Positions 1-9,966 of a stretch of 15,661 nt of DNA are shown piece by piece. Location: NCBI RefSeq assembly GCF_938030685.1, contig NZ_CALHHX010000196.1, positions 1 through 15,661 of the forward strand, in the 5' to 3' direction. The stretch comes from an uncultured Campylobacter sp. GTDB lineage: Bacteria; Campylobacterota; Campylobacteria; Campylobacterales; Campylobacteraceae. Every line of letters starts with the position of its first letter. The first letter of the stretch is position 1. The position numbers and the translations under genes were made by a program. Under the pieces are notes generated by a model. That model saw nothing but the letters and a program-made list of their open reading frames with translations. It made no database searches and was not told where the DNA came from.

Positions 1-101
1 ACCGCGTGCTGTGGTTTGCGATCACGCCCGGCCGCAACGACCGCCGCAGGCTGCGTGCCTACTTCAAAGAGCATCTTGACTTCGACATCGACGGCGACTG
101 A
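1..101 (+). CDS. C-terminal end of an unrecognised protein (truncated by window edge)
   Basis: Reading from base 3, the frame gives 32 residues and a TGA stop at 99-101. The peptide begins RVLWFAITPGRND, continues with a basic stretch (RRRLRAY) and ends in an acidic tail (DFDIDGD). This frame looks more protein-like than the other two: its hydrophobic-basic-acidic composition is typical of a folded C-terminus, and it uses common codons. The start lies outside the window. I do not recognise the family and assign no function. The gene is convergent with the DUF6882-like gene on the other strand, with about 210 bp of AT-rich sequence between them. A small hairpin at 294-310 lies in that gap. Confidence 0.55.
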   Translation, partial: RVLWFAITPGRNDRRRLRAYFKEHLDFDIDGD

Positions 102-293
102 TTTTGATTTAAATTTAGAGATTTGGCGTAAATTTAGCGACAGAATTTTGCAACGTAAAATTTTAAGAGGATTTCGCACGGCGGAATTTTGCGATCTAAA
201 TTTTACCGAGCAAAATTCTAAGGATGAAAATGTTAAGATATAAAATTTACGAAGAAGAATTTCACGGCGTAAATTTCAAAGCCTCGAATGCAT

Positions 294-310
294 GCCGCAA
301 TATTTGCGGC
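294..310 (-). terminator. Small stem-loop after the DUF6882-like gene, possible weak terminator
   Basis: GCCGCAA (294-300) and TTGCGGC (304-310) are perfect inverted arms around a 3-nt loop. The hairpin starts one base past the stop codon (312-314) of the minus-strand gene. There is no U tract on either strand, so intrinsic termination is uncertain. It may only protect the 3' end or mark the convergent gene junction. The rest of 102-311 is AT-rich with many AAATTT words and no gene I can support. Confidence 0.3.
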
Positions 311-311
311 T

Positions 312-1016
312 CTATACGGCGAACTTCACCTCGCTTAGCCGCCCCAAATTATCAAACGAAAAGAGTGCGTCATTTTTAAAATTTGCTACGATCTTGTCCG
401 CCGCTTCGCTAAATTTCGTGCCGTTTCTAAGTAAAAGCGCCTTAATAAAAACGGCGTGATTTAACTGAAATGTGCCTATATAATCGCGCGCTAAAGAGAT
501 GAGCCCCCTTGCGTCCATGCTGAGCTTGATCGTGCCATCGGAGCTCACGCACTCGCCCGCCGCGAACGCCACAAACACCGCTCCGCCTGCGTGCGGACAG
601 CGGTAGTAACATACCGGTTCCTGCGATAATCCGCACGCGATCGCGCTTAGAGCGTGGCCGTTTATCTCCGCGCTTAGTGCGAGCTTAGGCGTGCTAAGCT
701 CCTCTAGCCCGTGCCGCAAGCCGAAGTCGCGCACATCTCGCGCAAGGGTGAGCAGCCGCTCACCTAGGCGGTTTATATTTTCGTATCCCTACAGCCACGT
801 GCGGCTGGCGTTTGCTTCGCTGCCGATATACCAGATGGCGCGCGGCGCATCATCGCCGAAACTGATCTCGCCGCGCTTTAGATCCACAGACCAGCGCCTG
901 CTCTTTACGATCAGCTTCGAGCCCGCCTCTTGCACCCTTGCGCCGCAACCTAAACACGCCGAAAACAGATCAATAAAGCTGCTCCTATCCACGCCCAAGC
1001 GGTCTAAAAATTTCAT
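312..1016 (-). pseudogene. DUF6882-like protein gene interrupted by an in-frame TAG
   Basis: One continuous minus-strand frame of 234 sense codons plus stop runs from ATG (1014-1016) to the stop at 312-314. A single TAG at 789-791 (codon 76) breaks it. Residues on both sides belong together: upstream ends YIGSEANASRTWL, and downstream continues GYENINRLGERLL and later LSTPKLAL and CYYRCPHAGGAVFVAF. This order (an IG/LGS...W-W-N core, an ELTTPK-like strand, then a YRCP-like strand) is what I know of DUF6882 proteins, whose function is unknown. In that family the interrupted position is usually Trp in a W-x-W-G-W/Y motif, so TGG to TAG is the likely change. The start is supported by AAAGGAG 5 nt upstream of the ATG. 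N-terminal residues C21 and C24 form a CLGCG pair. It could be a recent pseudogene, a sequencing error or two separate short ORFs. A GTG at 732-734 could restart translation of the 140-residue distal part. Confidence 0.7.
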
Positions 1017-1033
1017 TTTTACTCCTTTGATCT

Positions 1034-1075
1034 CGCGCCGATAAATTTAGCGCTTTTGTGGAATTTATCGGCGCG
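1034..1075 (-). repeat. Perfect 14-bp inverted repeat in the leader of the DUF6882-like gene
   Basis: CGCGCCGATAAATT (1034-1047) is perfectly repeated in inverse as AATTTATCGGCGCG (1062-1075), with a 14-nt loop. In the minus-strand transcript the hairpin ends about 8 nt before the AGGAG ribosome binding site. It has no poly-U tail. It could be an operator, a leader hairpin affecting translation, or the remains of a terminator. The sequence alone does not decide. Confidence 0.6.
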
Positions 1076-1615
1076 CCCTATTATGCGCCGCACTTGGCTA
1101 TGGAATTCTACAAAAATAATTATCTGCCGCCTACGCTATGACGATTTCATGCGGCGCGCAGTAAAATTTAATCAAATTTTATAAAGTCGCAGCGGATAAA
1201 ATTTCATATCAGAACGCCGCATGGATAAAATTTTGTAGCCGAGCTGCGGGCGCGACCGCAATAATCGGCTGGCGGACATAAAATTTAAACCGCTCACGGG
1301 ATGTTAAATTTGAAAAGCAAAATTTTAGCCTAATTTAAAGGCGAAATTTTACGACCGAGCAGTGAACGCTAGAGCTTAAAGCGGCGCGGCAGCAGCGAAT
1401 GTATCAGCTCAGGCGACGAGCGATAGAGCTTAAAACGCCGTACAGTCATAAAATTTAAATCGCCTCTTTAGATAGTGAAATTTAAAGACGAAATTTAATA
1501 CCGAATGGCGAGCCGCTTAAATTTAAACCGACCGAGCGATCGTTAAAATTTAAAAGCGAATTTTACGACCGCGCGGCAAAAGATGAAATTTAGATCACCC
1601 TCTCAAGCATAAAAT
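1076..1615. other. Gene-free AAATTT-rich stretch with degenerate repeats
   Basis: About 540 bp without a credible gene. Short (T)AAAATTTAA words alternate with GC-rich stretches of 20-50 bp. Related longer units recur. Bases 1332-1370, 1477-1513 and 1546-1577 share a pattern of AATTTAAA, then a short A/G-C-G core, then AAATTT and a GACCG-like GC-rich end. A second motif, TAGAGCTTAAA in a CG-rich setting, occurs at 1370-1380 and again at 1424-1434. The 3' end of lepA and the promoter of the DUF6882-like gene must lie here, but I see no convincing terminator or promoter box. Confidence 0.55.
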
Positions 1616-3412
<1,797 letters not shown>

Positions 3413-3737
3413 GTGGCTTTCCTGACGAAATTTTAAGCCGCATTGTGCCGAAATTTCATTTAAAAATGGGTAAATGGGCGAATAGAATTTATGAGGCGAA
3501 ATTTATAAGGCGGCTCTAGGCGGATTGGAATTTTATGAAATGGAATTTTGGGGGGTAGAGGAGGGATATAATGCGGCTTTGAGTGATATGCTTTTAAGCA
3601 TTATTGGCAATGCGCTTTGTCACGGTAGGATTTTAGGATGAGGATTGAGCGCAGTTTTTCCTAATTGATTTTTGCGGCTGTATTGAAATGTAGGATTTTA
3701 AAAGATCCGCTACTAATAAAACCAAAATTTCGCTCAT
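3413..3737. other. Intergenic region upstream of lepA with a plus-strand TATAAT
   Basis: This stretch should carry the lepA promoter on the minus strand, but I find no clear -10 box there. On the plus strand a perfect TATAAT lies at 3567-3572, in a purine-rich context (GGAGGGATATAATG). Downstream of it is a small palindrome ATGCTTTTAAGCAT (3588-3601) and then no ORF of credible length. A plus-strand RNA from here would run into the hairpin at 3742-3767. This is only a possibility. Confidence 0.35.
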
Positions 3738-3767
3738 AAAAAAAGGCTAGCCAGGAGGCTAGCCTTT
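3738..3767 (-). terminator. Rho-independent terminator of the giant surface-protein gene
   Basis: Arms AAAGGCTAGCC (3742-3752) and GGCTAGCCTTT (3757-3767) are perfectly complementary around a 4-nt loop. In the minus-strand transcript the GGCUAGCC arm runs directly into seven U residues (A tract at 3738-3744). It begins 23 bases past the stop codon at 3791. On the plus strand only three U follow, so it is mainly a minus-strand terminator, perhaps weakly bidirectional. Confidence 0.92.
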
Positions 3768-3790
3768 GTAATATGAGCTTAACGCTGATA

Positions 3791-6700
3791 CTACCAATCG
3801 GTCTTTTGATTGTAGATATCGCGAACATCGCCAGAATCTAGAATTCTAGTCGAAGTATCGCTAGTACTATTGTCTGACGAGCTACCACCAGCGAACGACC
3901 CTACATCATCCGCTATGCCCGATTTAACCTGACCTTCACCGCCCCAGACCGTAGGTTTAGACTGCTTTATATGTACGCGAAGAGGATTATAATACTGTCG
4001 TACGCCCGGATACTTTTTAGAGTAGGCTCCTCCATCATTTGCAGTAAACATAGTCTTATCATTTAAGGCTGGAGTATGAATAAGCCATGGATTAGTAATG
4101 ATACGTATTGTAGCATGACCGGCCGCAGTGCCACTGATGGTTATATTCTCTCGGCCATTTTTTACCACATTGGCCCTGCTGATATCCACATTTACGTTGC
4201 CAACCTTAGTAAGACTATCGTAGTCGCTCACAAACTCCTCGTCTATGTTATTTAAAGTAGCTTTCGTATTTACTACAAACTTCGTAAAGTCAGTTAAGCT
4301 ATGATCTTGAGCCGCTAGCACGGTAAATATATTCGAGGCTTTAACCTTATTCGAAGAATCGATCACAACCGGGGCTTCATAGGCAAGATTTTCATTAGGC
4401 GCAGGCATATTCGAACACTTATCAATTCTGCCACAATAAATCTGCGTATAAATAGGAACAGATATTGGAGTCCCAGTGGTAGCTTGCTGCACTATGGCTC
4501 CCAAACTTTTATCGTACGATGTACCATAGACAAATAGGGCGTAAGTGCCTACATTATCGCTAAAATCTGTAACGGTAGTGCCGGTTGCGTAAGTTTTGCT
4601 ATTAGAATTAGCGGCGGCTATATAAGCAGCCTTACTTGCAGCTCTGGTCTCGCTAACCTTTCTAGTAATAAAGACATCGAAATCTTCCTTAGACAGCTTT
4701 ATACCGGTTTTATTGTAGTCCTCAGAGTCGGTATCAGAGATAGCTTTGTATGAGCTATCGAATTTCGATGGCCAAAACTTTCCAAAGGTCTTAAGAGCGG
4801 TTCCGTTTTGAATATCAAAGTCACTAGCATAGATAAGCACCGGGGTGCTAGGGGTTTTATGCATCCTAGCGAAGTTAAAATACACGGTCGAGTCGGGAGT
4901 TTGTCCTTCTCTAAATCCTTGCGCTAAAATTCTGAATTCATTTGACTTCGAGTCATAATTAATTCCTGTACCGCCTTGCGGTCTATTGATAAGCCCGCCT
5001 CTTAATGAAGCATCAGAGTAGTAATTAAGAGCTATTTTAAGCGGTATAGGTAAGCCATAACCAGCATCACCGCTAGAAGCGGCTTCCTCCCAGTCTGGCA
5101 TCTCATCAGTTTTAGAAGAACCCTTACTGCTTCTTACGTTATATTTATAGCATCTGCTATCATATCCAGTAGAGCCTAAGCATACGTCAGAATCTTTAGC
5201 AAAATACTGCGTATCGCTAGGGATCTCGTATTTAACGGCAGGTTTATCAGGATATGGCACGTAATTTGTAGCTCCACCGGTCTTATTAGCGGTAGCTGTG
5301 GAGCAACGCCCATCGGTACTATTGTTAGCGCAATCAAATCCGAAATTTAGCGCAAAATCAAGATCGCTCGAAAATCCGCACACGGCTTGAAGTTTCTCCT
5401 TACCTTTGTCGCCAATTTCCATTTTATATCCGTCATAAAGCGTAGCGATGACATCCTTATAAACTTTGTCAGATAGATACGCTACTGCATTGACCTTAAG
5501 CTTAGCTAGCTGACTTATCTGATGCGTCACCGCTAAATTCTGGCTAGAATTTTCGTCAGCATATACTACGACATCGTTTTCGATGTCCGGAGCGTTGAAA
5601 TATGTATACGCAGATATTCCACCAGAGATATTATTATCGCCTACGCCGGTTGTCACACCGTTATCAAGGCTTGTGAGAGATACTCTGATACGATCCGGTC
5701 GGTAGCGCAATACAATATTATCATTTATCGCTTTATCTTTATTGGCAGCAAGTCTCATACCGACGTCGCAACCTACCATACCTTTAGCGTCCGGAGTGTT
5801 ACTAGATGAATTGATAATACATTTAGCGCTCTTCCACTTCTTAGAGTATGTCTGATCAGAGTAAGCGTCAGTCCACGAATTATCATAGATGTTTACGAGT
5901 ACATCGCCGACATTATAGTAATTAAAAATTTTATCGGCATCTTTGCCTATGGTTTCAGTATAGATGACGGCATAGCTTTTATCTTTTGCCTCAGGATTTT
6001 TTCTAGACTGAGTCATAAGATATGCACCTTGAACATGACCTTTGCTATCAAATTTAGCAACGCCCTCCGTCTCTTCGATATTTCTAGCGTTAAAATTCGC
6101 CCATAAGCTTACCGCATTTTTATCCCATACTCTTCTAAATGCTGCGTCAAATTTCGAGCTTGTGCCATTTAATACGCACGAGACATCATCACTCTTGCCA
6201 AAAGAGCCTTTTTTGATAGCTTCCGGATCAATCTCATATTTGCCTGTTTCGGCATTGTATTTAGCACCGGCATATTCCACTGCGGTACCGCCATAACAAC
6301 TATCTTCTTTAACGCCACGTTTTAACGTAGTGGAAGCATTCTTTCTATCTACATAATAGGATTGAGTAGAGACATTAGCCGCGCATTCATTGGATATAAA
6401 TGGACGTAAGTAGGTTTGAATACCGCGGATCTTGGTTGATATATCTTGAGTATCGTCAGAATCCGCGCCATAGCTTTTACGTAGATGATAGCGTTGATTG
6501 CCCAAATCCCCGCCAATTTCTGCTGTGTAGTTAGGTACGTAGTTGCCGCTATAGCTTCTGGCCGATATTACATGAGCCAAGATATCTGCATTTTGTGTAT
6601 AATCACCACCTACGCGCAGATTACTAGGATTAAGTACGCTGGAGCCATCACCTTTTTTAGTTATATCGCCACTAGCGGTAGTGTCTACGATCTTACTATA

Positions 6701-9700
6701 CTTGCCCGAATTCTTCAGTGCTTCTGTATCTACATTAAAATATGCAGGGCGAAGCACGAAGTTGTCGCTACCGCATATATGGAACGAGCCGTCTTTTGAC
6801 ATTTGAATTCCGAACTCATCTTTAGCAGCCTTTATATTATCTTCAAGCTTCTTCAGCTCCGGTTGTATTTTATTCTCCCAAATATCCTTCTTTTGGTTCT
6901 CGGTTAGATTTTTGTTGCACCAACCGAAATTCTCACCAGACTCACAATATCCATATCGCTTTTTAAGCTCCCATTTCTTGAGCTCCGAATAATAAGCCTT
7001 AGGATCGCTGCTATTTAAATCTTTATTTTTTATATACTGATCTAAATCGGACCCTGAGGCAACTTGATTGTCCGGACGATAGCTAAGCATAAATGTAAGA
7101 CCCTGATACGCATCTCCTATCTCTATATCGTTTAGCTCTAAAATACTTTTTCCTTTAAAATCCACTTCCTTATCGATAGTGTAATCGGTTTTGTCCTTCA
7201 TCTTAAACGGAATTTTTAAGGAATCGGTTACGGATAGACATGAGTAAACTGCACTATTTCCCTTATGGTCATCGGCAATTTTATCCGAGGTAGTAGCGGC
7301 ATTTCTCGCCCTGACAACGGATAAATACAATTTACCGCTCAAGTCGAATTTCTCAAGCTTTCTAGCCTCGCTACCGATATATATGAGCTTACCGGTATTT
7401 GGATCTTTTTTAAAGTAAGGAGAATTTGCAGCAGCATCGATATATTCCTCGCATTTACCAGTTTCATTGTCATACTTCTTACAAAATTGGCTCTCGTAAT
7501 CCGGTCTAAAGATAAGTTTTGCATCGAAAGGCTTATCGGAGATTTGAGTATATAGTCTATCATCGTCGTCATTTTTACTAAAATTCTTATTGACTACCTG
7601 CAAACCGCTTAAAGGTAGGATATTAACGCTTTTAGAAACCTTTGTCGCGTCGCATAATTCAAGCTCGGAAGCGCTATCCATCTCTATGAAGACTCGCTGA
7701 CCGCCGCCTATGTCTAGGCTCATCTTATAACTTAGTGTCACGGCAGGAGCCTGCAATATGGTTGCACCCGTATTTACGGTAGCATTAAACTCACCGTATG
7801 CCGCTTTACCTGGCTGCATTAATCCGCCTACAAGTACAGGACTACCGCCCGGTGTTGAAGAAGGAGTTAAGTCTCCCGCGCCTTGACCTATATAAAATTT
7901 CAATATATTACCGTCAAGCGCAGTAAACTGCCTATCTTTATAAATAGCCTTCGTAACGTTTGGAGTGCCACCTTTTATGACGTCTTTCATAGTCTCGTAT
8001 GCACCCTTTTGACCATCGCGTAAATAGACTAGTTCATCGGCTGCCGCCGCAGGTATGGTATTTGTAGTGGTAGTGATAGGATCATTTACGACTAGCTCGT
8101 TATTTATAGTAGCGCTATCTTTGGTATAGGTAGCGCCGGCTTGACCAAAGTCGATCGATACTACCGCACCTGCTGCATCTTCGCTATCGCCGCCATTCAA
8201 TCTATTTTCAAATTTCATTCTATAATAGATATTTTCACCCGCAACTACCGGGTTTTTGATCTGCTCAGGAGGTTCATGTAGTTTTTTTACATCCTCTTCG
8301 CTTCTTCGGTTACCATCATTATCAAAGAATTTAACCCAGTTAGAGGCGTTATAGACTTCATACTGATAGCACATTTGAGGGACATACAAATCGGCGGAAA
8401 TAGCAATCATACTTATGAAGTTTTGATCGGCTTGACCTCCGTTGAGATCTTCATACGCCGCACCCAAAGAGATGTTTAGACTAGATTGCGCATTCTTCAT
8501 CTTTGAACCGATATCGAATTCGTCCAGATCAAATCCACCTAAATAACCAGTGCCGTATGGATAGCTATACTTATAGGTGCCGTTATCATTTATAAGTAAA
8601 GCGACAGAGCCGTCGTATATATTAGCGCGATCGTTAGCTAACCGTTGATTAACCACACCGGATCCGTATAGCGAATCCATTTGTGCGGTTCCTTTGTGTT
8701 GAACTTTAAAATACTCGTCGGAGGTCATTTTTCTCTCGCCACCAAACCCTAAAAACCCTAGCTTTGCACTTACGGACCCACTTCTAGGTGTATAAAATCC
8801 ATTGATGGTAGCGTTAATGTTTATAGGCGTATATCCCTTATCCCAAGGGGTGAGGACAAAATAATCGCCGTAAATAGTTACGTTTTTTGGTTTAAAATAT
8901 TTATTTTTATATTCTACGGCCTCTTTATAAGTCATTTTTTGACCCGTTACGCTATCGTTAGATTGTAAATTATCTAGCAAAGCCCTTCTGGACGGGGCGG
9001 TTTTATCATATACTACGATTATTCCCCATCCGCCGTACGGCCCAAGACGAACGCTGTTGAACTCTCCATTGGTAAAATCTGCACCGCTTTGATCCTCACC
9101 ATCACTCGTTTTTACGTTTCCTACAGTAAATTCAATGCTGTCGGAATAAGGTTCAAAATATGTCTTGACTAGATCGGTAATATCTTTAGTGCAGCCATAT
9201 TTTAAACGCAAACGTAAGGGCTTGCGAGATTCTGCCAAAAAGTTCCAAGCAGCCGTTCCTTCGCATCTATCTCTATAAACATCTTCTATTATGCTAGCTT
9301 TACCTTTCGAGCTTTTCATTTTAAATTTCACCCGTGTATACCCCTTAGCAAAACCGGTCAATTTTTTTCCGTCTTTGCTGTTGTATTCTGCTTGGCTGTC
9401 AAAATCAGTCGTGCTGAATATATTTCCCTGCCAATAAAGTCTCGCATAGACTATATCGTCTTTAGTCACGCCCTTAGGAAGCCTCAAAACAGCTTTTGAA
9501 CTATTCAAATAAAACTGTCCGTCGCCGTCATCTTTAATGTATGTGCCTTTTGCTCCCCACATGTAATCACGGCCTAAAGCAGAAGGCCAGCTTAATTTAA
9601 TCACCGGCTTTCCAGTCACGGCGTAGTCTCCAAAGACGTATGTGCCCGCACCGCCGAATCTAACTATCGGCTTTTGGTTTAATTCGTCAGACGGAAAGTT

Positions 9701-9919
9701 TTTTATAGTGGTGAAATTATACAAACCCTCATTTCCGTTCCAAGTCCAACCACTTCTGCCTATCTTTCCGTCCAGCACGCCATCGTCACGATACTCGTTG
9801 CTTATTGGGGTAGCAGGATTTATCTTCACGTTCGACCTAACATCATCTGCGAATACTCCCGTCGCGAAACAAAACAACAGCGCCAAAATGGGCGCAAAGC
9901 TAAAACTCTTAACTTTCAT
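3791..9919 (-). CDS. Giant exported MshQ-like surface protein (DUF11-associated and DUF6701-like modules)
   Basis: This 2042-residue protein starts with a Sec signal peptide, with likely cleavage after VFA24. Residues ~85-510 resemble the N-terminal module of DUF11-type surface proteins: ARLYWQG (159-165), CTKDITDLV (243-251), GGWGIIVVYDK (296-306) and INGFYTPRSGSVSAKLG (372-388). Residues ~555-610 look like a DUF11 strand set (GENIYYRMKFENR). A charged helical stretch (~970-1037) precedes CGSDNFVLRPAYFNV (1049-1063) and SGNYVPNYTA (1124-1133), which match the pattern of the DUF6701 region in MshQ. The end has WGGEG (1992-1996), a Ser/Asp-rich stretch and a terminal W. There is no LPXTG motif, beta-barrel or lipobox. 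The mature chain has 22 cysteines, suggesting disulfides, and five PglB-type sequons. GGAGGG lies 7 nt before the ATG. The lineup of MshD/O/P-like genes upstream suggests a pilus-associated or tip adhesin. A PilY1-like or free secreted adhesin is the alternative. Confidence 0.72.
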   Translation of the reverse strand: MKVKSFSFAPILALLFCFATGVFADDVRSNVKINPATPISNEYRDDGVLDGKIGRSGWTWNGNEGLYNFTTIKNFPSDELNQKPIVRFGGAGTYVFGDYAVTGKPVIKLSWPSALGRDYMWGAKGTYIKDDGDGQFYLNSSKAVLRLPKGVTKDDIVYARLYWQGNIFSTTDFDSQAEYNSKDGKKLTGFAKGYTRVKFKMKSSKGKASIIEDVYRDRCEGTAAWNFLAESRKPLRLRLKYGCTKDITDLVKTYFEPYSDSIEFTVGNVKTSDGEDQSGADFTNGEFNSVRLGPYGGWGIIVVYDKTAPSRRALLDNLQSNDSVTGQKMTYKEAVEYKNKYFKPKNVTIYGDYFVLTPWDKGYTPININATINGFYTPRSGSVSAKLGFLGFGGERKMTSDEYFKVQHKGTAQMDSLYGSGVVNQRLANDRANIYDGSVALLINDNGTYKYSYPYGTGYLGGFDLDEFDIGSKMKNAQSSLNISLGAAYEDLNGGQADQNFISMIAISADLYVPQMCYQYEVYNASNWVKFFDNDGNRRSEEDVKKLHEPPEQIKNPVVAGENIYYRMKFENRLNGGDSEDAAGAVVSIDFGQAGATYTKDSATINNELVVNDPITTTTNTIPAAAADELVYLRDGQKGAYETMKDVIKGGTPNVTKAIYKDRQFTALDGNILKFYIGQGAGDLTPSSTPGGSPVLVGGLMQPGKAAYGEFNATVNTGATILQAPAVTLSYKMSLDIGGGQRVFIEMDSASELELCDATKVSKSVNILPLSGLQVVNKNFSKNDDDDRLYTQISDKPFDAKLIFRPDYESQFCKKYDNETGKCEEYIDAAANSPYFKKDPNTGKLIYIGSEARKLEKFDLSGKLYLSVVRARNAATTSDKIADDHKGNSAVYSCLSVTDSLKIPFKMKDKTDYTIDKEVDFKGKSILELNDIEIGDAYQGLTFMLSYRPDNQVASGSDLDQYIKNKDLNSSDPKAYYSELKKWELKKRYGYCESGENFGWCNKNLTENQKKDIWENKIQPELKKLEDNIKAAKDEFGIQMSKDGSFHICGSDNFVLRPAYFNVDTEALKNSGKYSKIVDTTASGDITKKGDGSSVLNPSNLRVGGDYTQNADILAHVISARSYSGNYVPNYTAEIGGDLGNQRYHLRKSYGADSDDTQDISTKIRGIQTYLRPFISNECAANVSTQSYYVDRKNASTTLKRGVKEDSCYGGTAVEYAGAKYNAETGKYEIDPEAIKKGSFGKSDDVSCVLNGTSSKFDAAFRRVWDKNAVSLWANFNARNIEETEGVAKFDSKGHVQGAYLMTQSRKNPEAKDKSYAVIYTETIGKDADKIFNYYNVGDVLVNIYDNSWTDAYSDQTYSKKWKSAKCIINSSSNTPDAKGMVGCDVGMRLAANKDKAINDNIVLRYRPDRIRVSLTSLDNGVTTGVGDNNISGGISAYTYFNAPDIENDVVVYADENSSQNLAVTHQISQLAKLKVNAVAYLSDKVYKDVIATLYDGYKMEIGDKGKEKLQAVCGFSSDLDFALNFGFDCANNSTDGRCSTATANKTGGATNYVPYPDKPAVKYEIPSDTQYFAKDSDVCLGSTGYDSRCYKYNVRSSKGSSKTDEMPDWEEAASSGDAGYGLPIPLKIALNYYSDASLRGGLINRPQGGTGINYDSKSNEFRILAQGFREGQTPDSTVYFNFARMHKTPSTPVLIYASDFDIQNGTALKTFGKFWPSKFDSSYKAISDTDSEDYNKTGIKLSKEDFDVFITRKVSETRAASKAAYIAAANSNSKTYATGTTVTDFSDNVGTYALFVYGTSYDKSLGAIVQQATTGTPISVPIYTQIYCGRIDKCSNMPAPNENLAYEAPVVIDSSNKVKASNIFTVLAAQDHSLTDFTKFVVNTKATLNNIDEEFVSDYDSLTKVGNVNVDISRANVVKNGRENITISGTAAGHATIRIITNPWLIHTPALNDKTMFTANDGGAYSKKYPGVRQYYNPLRVHIKQSKPTVWGGEGQVKSGIADDVGSFAGGSSSDNSTSDTSTRILDSGDVRDIYNQKTDW

Positions 9920-9958
9920 GATACTACCCTCCGGTCAATAACATAATTTTTGACTATT

Positions 9959-9966
9959 ATTTTACA
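9959..9966 (-). promoter_or_regulatory. Candidate extended -10 promoter of the giant surface-protein gene
   Basis: On the minus strand TGTAAAAT (9959-9966) resembles an extended -10 box about 40 bases before the ATG at 9919. No good -35 box is visible, which is usual for Campylobacter sigma-70 promoters. The 592-bp gap from hpf makes a separate promoter for this gene likely, but the exact site is a guess. Confidence 0.3.

Noticed and set aside
16..243. Plus-strand frame 16-243 as a gene
   Set aside because: It overlaps the more protein-like frame ending at 101, starts with TTG without a ribosome binding site and runs on through AAATTT-rich intergenic DNA.
230..379. Short plus-strand ORF of 49 codons with AAGGA five bases before its ATG
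   Set aside because: It runs antisense into the 3' end of the DUF6882-like gene and its second half has shadow-like composition. I recognise no family.
3550..3555. Run of six G as a phase-variable tract
   Set aside because: It is short for a Campylobacter phase-variable poly-G tract and lies in no gene or clear promoter.
6042..6799. Open frames on the plus strand inside the giant gene (6042-6296, 6485-6799)
   Set aside because: They are antisense to a well-supported gene, lack ribosome binding sites and have no recognisable protein features.
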